Shown here: positions 44,079-47,311 of the stretch, one piece after another
Layout of the letters: every line of letters begins with the position of its first letter
How positions within the stretch are numbered: position 1 is the stretch's first letter
Source of the DNA: Novosphingobium sp. AP12
Lineage (GTDB): Bacteria; Pseudomonadota; Alphaproteobacteria; Sphingomonadales; Sphingomonadaceae
DNA length: 47,311 bases
Direction: 5' to 3'
Assembly (NCBI RefSeq): GCF_000281975.1
Contig: NZ_AKKE01000049.1
Location: 1-47,311, forward strand
Program-made: the position numbers and the translations under genes
Notes under the pieces: generated by a model
Database searches by the model: none
Told to the model about the DNA's origin: nothing
What the model saw: only the letters and a program-made list of their open reading frames with translations

Positions 44079-45137
44079 ATGCCGATTAGCGACAATCATG
44101 TCGATTTTTCGATGCGCCGATTGGGATTCGTTCTTATCGATGGCTTCGCGCTGATGTCGTACGCGTCGGTAGTGGAGCCTTATCGTGCTGCAAACATGCT
44201 GGCCGGCCGGCCATTGTACAGCTGGGTACACATTTCGGTCGCAGGTGATCCGTGCCAAGCGTCGAACGGCGCCACCTTCCTGGCGGATCAGGCGGTAGGC
44301 GAGCGAGCCGACTGCGATACGTTGTTCGTCTTCGCCGGCGGCGACCCCACCGACTTCGACGATCCAGCAACCTTCGCCTGGCTACGCGAAACCGCCGCTC
44401 GTGGCATCGTGATCGTCGGCATCTCGGCCGGTCCCTATTTGCTCGCGCGCGCCGGCCTGCTCGACGGCTATCAAGCGACGATCCACTGGGAGCACCTTCC
44501 GGCCTTCTTGGCAGAATTTCCGACCAGCGCTCCTCAGACCGGGCTCTACGTCATCGACAGAAGGCGGATAACCTGCGCCGGCGGCATGGCTGGCATGGAT
44601 CTGGCCGTCGAGCTAATCGAACGCGAACAGGGACATGCCCTCGCCGCACAGGTTTCCGACTGGTTCATTCGCAGCGAGCAACGCGGCGCCGATCGACCTC
44701 AGCGTCTTAGCCTACGCGACCGATACGGCGTAGCGAACGACCGCGTACTGCGCGTGCTCGCGCAAATGGAAGCCTGTGTCGAAGACCCACTTAGTCGGTC
44801 GAATCTCGCTGCGATCGCCAGCGTATCGGTGCGCCAGTTGGAACGGCTGTTCGGCAGCAATCTTGGCGCGACCGTCAGCCAAATATACATGCGCATCCGC
44901 CTGTCTCAATCCGAACAGATGTTGCGCACCACAGCGCTGCCGATAACCGAAGTGGCACTCGCCTGTGGCTTCAAGACCAGCAGCCATTTCTCGCGCAGCT
45001 TCAAAGAGCAGTTCGGCAAAGCTCCGTCCGACCTGCGAGCACGAGGCTGGTGCGTGCAAGGTAAAGCAGCGACAGCCATATTCCCTACCGCATCAGTACG
45101 AGCTCTTCCGCCATCGACGGATGCAGTGCCACAGTAG
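44079..45137 (+). CDS. GlxA-type AraC-family regulator (amidotransferase-like domain + HTH)
   Basis: The 352-residue protein has an N-terminal DJ-1/PfpI-like domain (GFVLIDGFALMSYASVVEPY, VFAGGDPTDFDDPATFAWLR, ISAGPYLLARAGLL, RRITCAGGMAGMDLAVELIE) and a C-terminal AraC HTH (ITEVALACGFKTSSHFSRSF, then KEQFGKAPSDLR). The GbdR/CdhR/SouR group of this type senses glycine betaine, carnitine or sarcosine, so a methylamine-related ligand is likely. It is divergent from mgdA and probably activates that operon. Starts at 44112 or upstream of 44079 cannot be excluded. Its last 53 bases overlap the convergent glutathione reductase gene. Confidence 0.9.
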   Translation: MPISDNHVDFSMRRLGFVLIDGFALMSYASVVEPYRAANMLAGRPLYSWVHISVAGDPCQASNGATFLADQAVGERADCDTLFVFAGGDPTDFDDPATFAWLRETAARGIVIVGISAGPYLLARAGLLDGYQATIHWEHLPAFLAEFPTSAPQTGLYVIDRRRITCAGGMAGMDLAVELIEREQGHALAAQVSDWFIRSEQRGADRPQRLSLRDRYGVANDRVLRVLAQMEACVEDPLSRSNLAAIASVSVRQLERLFGSNLGATVSQIYMRIRLSQSEQMLRTTALPITEVALACGFKTSSHFSRSFKEQFGKAPSDLRARGWCVQGKAATAIFPTASVRALPPSTDAVPQ

Positions 45138-46431
45138 CATCGAAATCGGCTTTCGTCAGTCCGGCCCGCACTGCGATGGCCGCGCCTTGAAGGATTTCAG
45201 GTGCCTCGGGTCCGATCATATGGACGCCGAGCACACGGTCGGTGTTGGCATCCACCACCAGTTTGTAAAGGCCGCGTTCGTGGCGGCTGGCGAAGACATT
45301 CTTCATTGGCCGGAAGTCGGACGAGAATACCTTTATGTTGCCGTACTTGTTACGGGCTTCGCTCTCGGTCAAGCCGACGGCGGCCAATGGCGGCTGCGAG
45401 AATACCGCGCTGGGCACACAGTCATAGGCGGTCTTGCGCTTGTTACCGCCGAACACACTGTCGGCAAAGGCATGCCCCTCGCGGATCGCCACGGGGGTGA
45501 GCTGGATGCGGTCGGTAACGTCTCCGACCGCATAAATGCTGTCGCAGACGGACTTGCTATGGTCGTCGACGGCAATCTGGCCGTTTTTGCCGAGTACGAT
45601 GCCGGCGCTTTCTAACCCCAGCCCCTCGGTTTTGGGTTTACGGCCCGTAGCGATCAGCACGACGTCAGCACGGATCGGGTCGAGTTGACCCGGCGTCGCC
45701 AGGAGGTCGCCTTCAGGTGATGGCTCGACCTTGGTCAGCGGACAGTGGAACTTGTATTCGATCCCACGCGCCATCGTGATCTGGAGCAGCCGGTCGCAAA
45801 GCGCCTTGTCATAGCCGCGCAGGATCGCGTCGCTGCGGTTCACGACGGTGACATGGGCGCCCAACGCGTTGAAGATGCCGGCGAATTCCAGCGCGATATA
45901 ACCCGCCCCCTGAATCACCACGCGGTTGGGGAAGGTCGGCAGGTGGAACACTTCGTTCGAGGTGATGCACAAGTCCGATCCCTCGAATACGGGCGTCACC
46001 GGCCAAGAGCCCGTGGCGACGAGGATGTACTTTGCGGTAAACTCGCGTCCGCTGGCTAGCCTGATCCCGTGCGGCCCGGTGATCGTCGCGCGCTCGAGGA
46101 AATGAACAACCTTGTTATTGTCGAGCGTTGCGATGTAGGCATTCTCGATCCGCGTGACATCGCGAAGCACGGCGTCGCGCAACACCGCCCACTCGAATTT
46201 CATGCCCTCGACCGTCCAGCCATAATTCGAGGCATCCTGCAGTTCCTCGGCGAAGTGCGATCCATAGACCAGCAACTTCTTGGGTACACAGCCGCGGATC
46301 ACGCAGGTCCCGCCGACCCGGTGTTCCTCGGCGATTCCCACCTTCGCGCCGTGCGAAGCCGCGACCCGGCTTGCGCGCACGCCACCCGAACCCGCACCGA
46401 TGACGAAAAGATCGTAGTCGTATTCAGCCAT
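45085..46431 (-). CDS. gor: glutathione-disulfide reductase
   Basis: The 448-residue flavoenzyme carries the FAD motif FVIGAGSGGVRASRVAASHG, the redox-active GTCVIRGCVPKK (C43 and C48), an NAD(P)-binding segment VVIQGAGYIALEFAGIFNAL, IYAVGDVTDRIQLTPVAIRE and the C-terminal active-site HPSMAEE. The Arg residues after the second motif (NRSDAILRGYD) fit NADPH preference. It would keep glutathione reduced for the four GST genes nearby. Its end overlaps the AraC-type gene tail-to-tail by 53 bases, an unusual arrangement for two complete genes. Confidence 0.94.
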   Translation of the reverse strand: MAEYDYDLFVIGAGSGGVRASRVAASHGAKVGIAEEHRVGGTCVIRGCVPKKLLVYGSHFAEELQDASNYGWTVEGMKFEWAVLRDAVLRDVTRIENAYIATLDNNKVVHFLERATITGPHGIRLASGREFTAKYILVATGSWPVTPVFEGSDLCITSNEVFHLPTFPNRVVIQGAGYIALEFAGIFNALGAHVTVVNRSDAILRGYDKALCDRLLQITMARGIEYKFHCPLTKVEPSPEGDLLATPGQLDPIRADVVLIATGRKPKTEGLGLESAGIVLGKNGQIAVDDHSKSVCDSIYAVGDVTDRIQLTPVAIREGHAFADSVFGGNKRKTAYDCVPSAVFSQPPLAAVGLTESEARNKYGNIKVFSSDFRPMKNVFASRHERGLYKLVVDANTDRVLGVHMIGPEAPEILQGAAIAVRAGLTKADFDATVALHPSMAEELVLMR

Positions 46432-46536
46432 GAGACGCTCCTATTGCGGGAGCGCATACGGGCAGCTGGCTACCGTGTCGCCAGCGACTTTTGGGGTTAG
46501 GCCGGGCGGCGCAGGCGACGGCTAGAAGCAATTTTA

Positions 46537-46765
46537 AATAATGCGGCACGCCCTTCCGGGCGAAGCGCTCCTCCTGGCGGTTGAGGGGTTGGTGCTGGCC
46601 CACGTCTCGAACAGCAGCATGGCGAGGAAGCTGGGGCCAGCCCAACCGCTCTGCACTACGGGGAAGGGCGCAGGCGGCTGCGTGACCGCCTTGCAGTTCC
46701 GGCAGGACTTCTCCAGCACGCTTTGGACGACCTTTCTGGCGGGATCACCTCCAAACTCCAGGGCG
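46537..46765 (-). pseudogene. IS66-family transposase remnant
   Basis: Reading the minus strand in three frames gives parts of an IS66 transposase: LEVIPPER, then KVVQSVLEKSCRNCKAVTQP and PAP, SGWAGPSFLAMLLFE, then after a frame change GQHQPLNRQEERFARKGVP. This is the zinc-finger (Cys-x-x-Cys) to PLNRQ part of the family. At least two frameshifts are visible and the catalytic part is missing. It is a decayed insertion-sequence fragment at the edge of the gene cluster, a sign of past rearrangement. Confidence 0.8.
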
Positions 46766-47040
46766 ATGCGCGGGCGTTCCTCAAGGAACAGGTCATCCCA
46801 GACGAACCGATCCGGGCGCGCGAAATGACGGACTGTATCCGGACCAGGTTCAGCCTCGACGACCACCCAAGAACGATCGAGCGGGAGCACGGTGTAAAAA
46901 ACTGCGTAGCCGGCACGGGCGCGCAACGGCACTCGGGGTTGGGGGGCGGTGCAACACAGCGATACGAAATCTTGCGCGCGGCGGCCCTCGGGACCGCTTT
47001 GCCCGTAAAGGCGCGCAGCGGCCATACTATCCTTTTGCAT
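46766..47040 (-). CDS. unrecognised open frame before the IS66 remnant
   Basis: A minus-strand frame from 47040 continues in phase into the IS66 fragment. Its first 90 residues (for example AGYAVFYTVLPLDRSWVVVE and FARPDRFVWDDLFLEERPRI) look protein-like in composition but match no family I recognise, and they do not match the usual N-terminal part of IS66 transposases. It may be part of a broken gene interrupted by the element, or a chance frame. There is no clear ribosome binding site. Confidence 0.25.
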
Positions 47041-47203
47041 GGGGGACGTGGGCTTGGGCGCGATCTTGCATGCGCCTTACCAAGCGTCACGGTTTGCCAT
47101 GCCAGTTGTTGACCTGCCAATCGCCGATGAGTCTTCGGAGAAGCGCATAGTCATCCAGCTGCTTGCCGCATGGTGATGGCGGAGCCTGAAGGAGGAGAAC
47201 GGC

Positions 47204-47311
47204 ATGAACGAAAACCTCAAGGGTCAATTGTATCATCTCGATCGGGGTACCGTGCAAAGCAAAGCAGGAGAAACAGCGTTATCATTGCGTGACTTGCGCC
47301 AGACAATGCTG
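47204..47311 (+). CDS. start of a gene running off the window (unidentified)
   Basis: An ATG follows a very good ribosome binding site (AAGGAGGAG). The 36 visible codons, MNENLKGQLYHLDRGTVQSK and on, run to the end of the window without a stop. This stretch is less GC-rich than the preceding sequence. No family can be assigned from so short a piece. A 50-codon frame on the opposite strand (47170-47020 region) has no comparable start signal. Confidence 0.5.
   Translation, partial: MNENLKGQLYHLDRGTVQSKAGETALSLRDLRQTML

Noticed and set aside
1..47311. tRNA, rRNA or CRISPR arrays
   Set aside because: No cloverleaf-like gene, rRNA segment or regularly spaced direct repeat was seen. The repeated G/C-boxes are dispersed in promoters and are not an array.

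Overview
The window looks like chromosomal DNA of an alphaproteobacterium of the Sphingomonadales (Novosphingobium/Sphingobium type). The support is indirect: high GC, two TonB-dependent receptors of the sphingomonad style, many small GST and SnoaL genes, and the general protein similarity. I could not run any search, so the genus is an inference.

Layout. (1) 1-2.6 kb: a short hypothetical gene, an Lrp/AsnC regulator divergent from an intact phenylalanine-4-hydroxylase (phhA), then a relic in which the first codons of an aromatic aminotransferase are joined to a decayed middle part of homogentisate dioxygenase. (2) 2.7-31.6 kb: a large catabolic island. It holds a SnoaL-like protein, a two-subunit ATP-dependent hydantoinase/oxoprolinase (HyuA/HyuB), an ornithine cyclodeaminase/ketimine reductase-like protein, TonB receptor 1, two M19-dipeptidase-like proteins, a large MalT-like LuxR regulator, an amidohydrolase with a second SnoaL, a 2-hydroxyacid dehydrogenase with D-glycerate 3-kinase, pterin carbinolamine dehydratase, an AhpD/CMD protein, a GST pair, a sarcosine-oxidase-type complex (soxB-D-A-G), a methyltransferase, TonB receptor 2 and a second GST pair. 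(3) 32.2-46.4 kb: a complete N-methylglutamate pathway (gmaS, mgsABC, mgdABCD) joined to purU and folD, an XRE-cupin regulator, a divergent GlxA/AraC-type regulator and glutathione reductase. (4) 46.5-47.3 kb: a frameshifted IS66 transposase remnant and the start of one further gene.

How the parts may work together (inference). HyuAB would open a cyclic amide such as a lactam or N-methylhydantoin. The soxBDAG complex would demethylate the resulting N-methyl amino acid, giving glycine or another amine plus a one-carbon unit. The hydroxyacid dehydrogenase and glycerate kinase would return C2/C3 products to phosphoglycerate. Methylamine released from the substrate would go through gamma-glutamylmethylamide and N-methylglutamate to methylene-tetrahydrofolate, which FolD and PurU convert to formate.

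The strongest unusual signal is a repeated G/C-box dyad (CCCC on the left, GGAGGG or GGGG on the right) found eight times. Every copy lies in an intergenic region of the 3-28 kb island and none was seen in the N-methylglutamate cluster. It resembles MalT boxes, and the MalT-like regulator sits in the middle of the island, which suggests one self-contained, apparently undescribed regulon.
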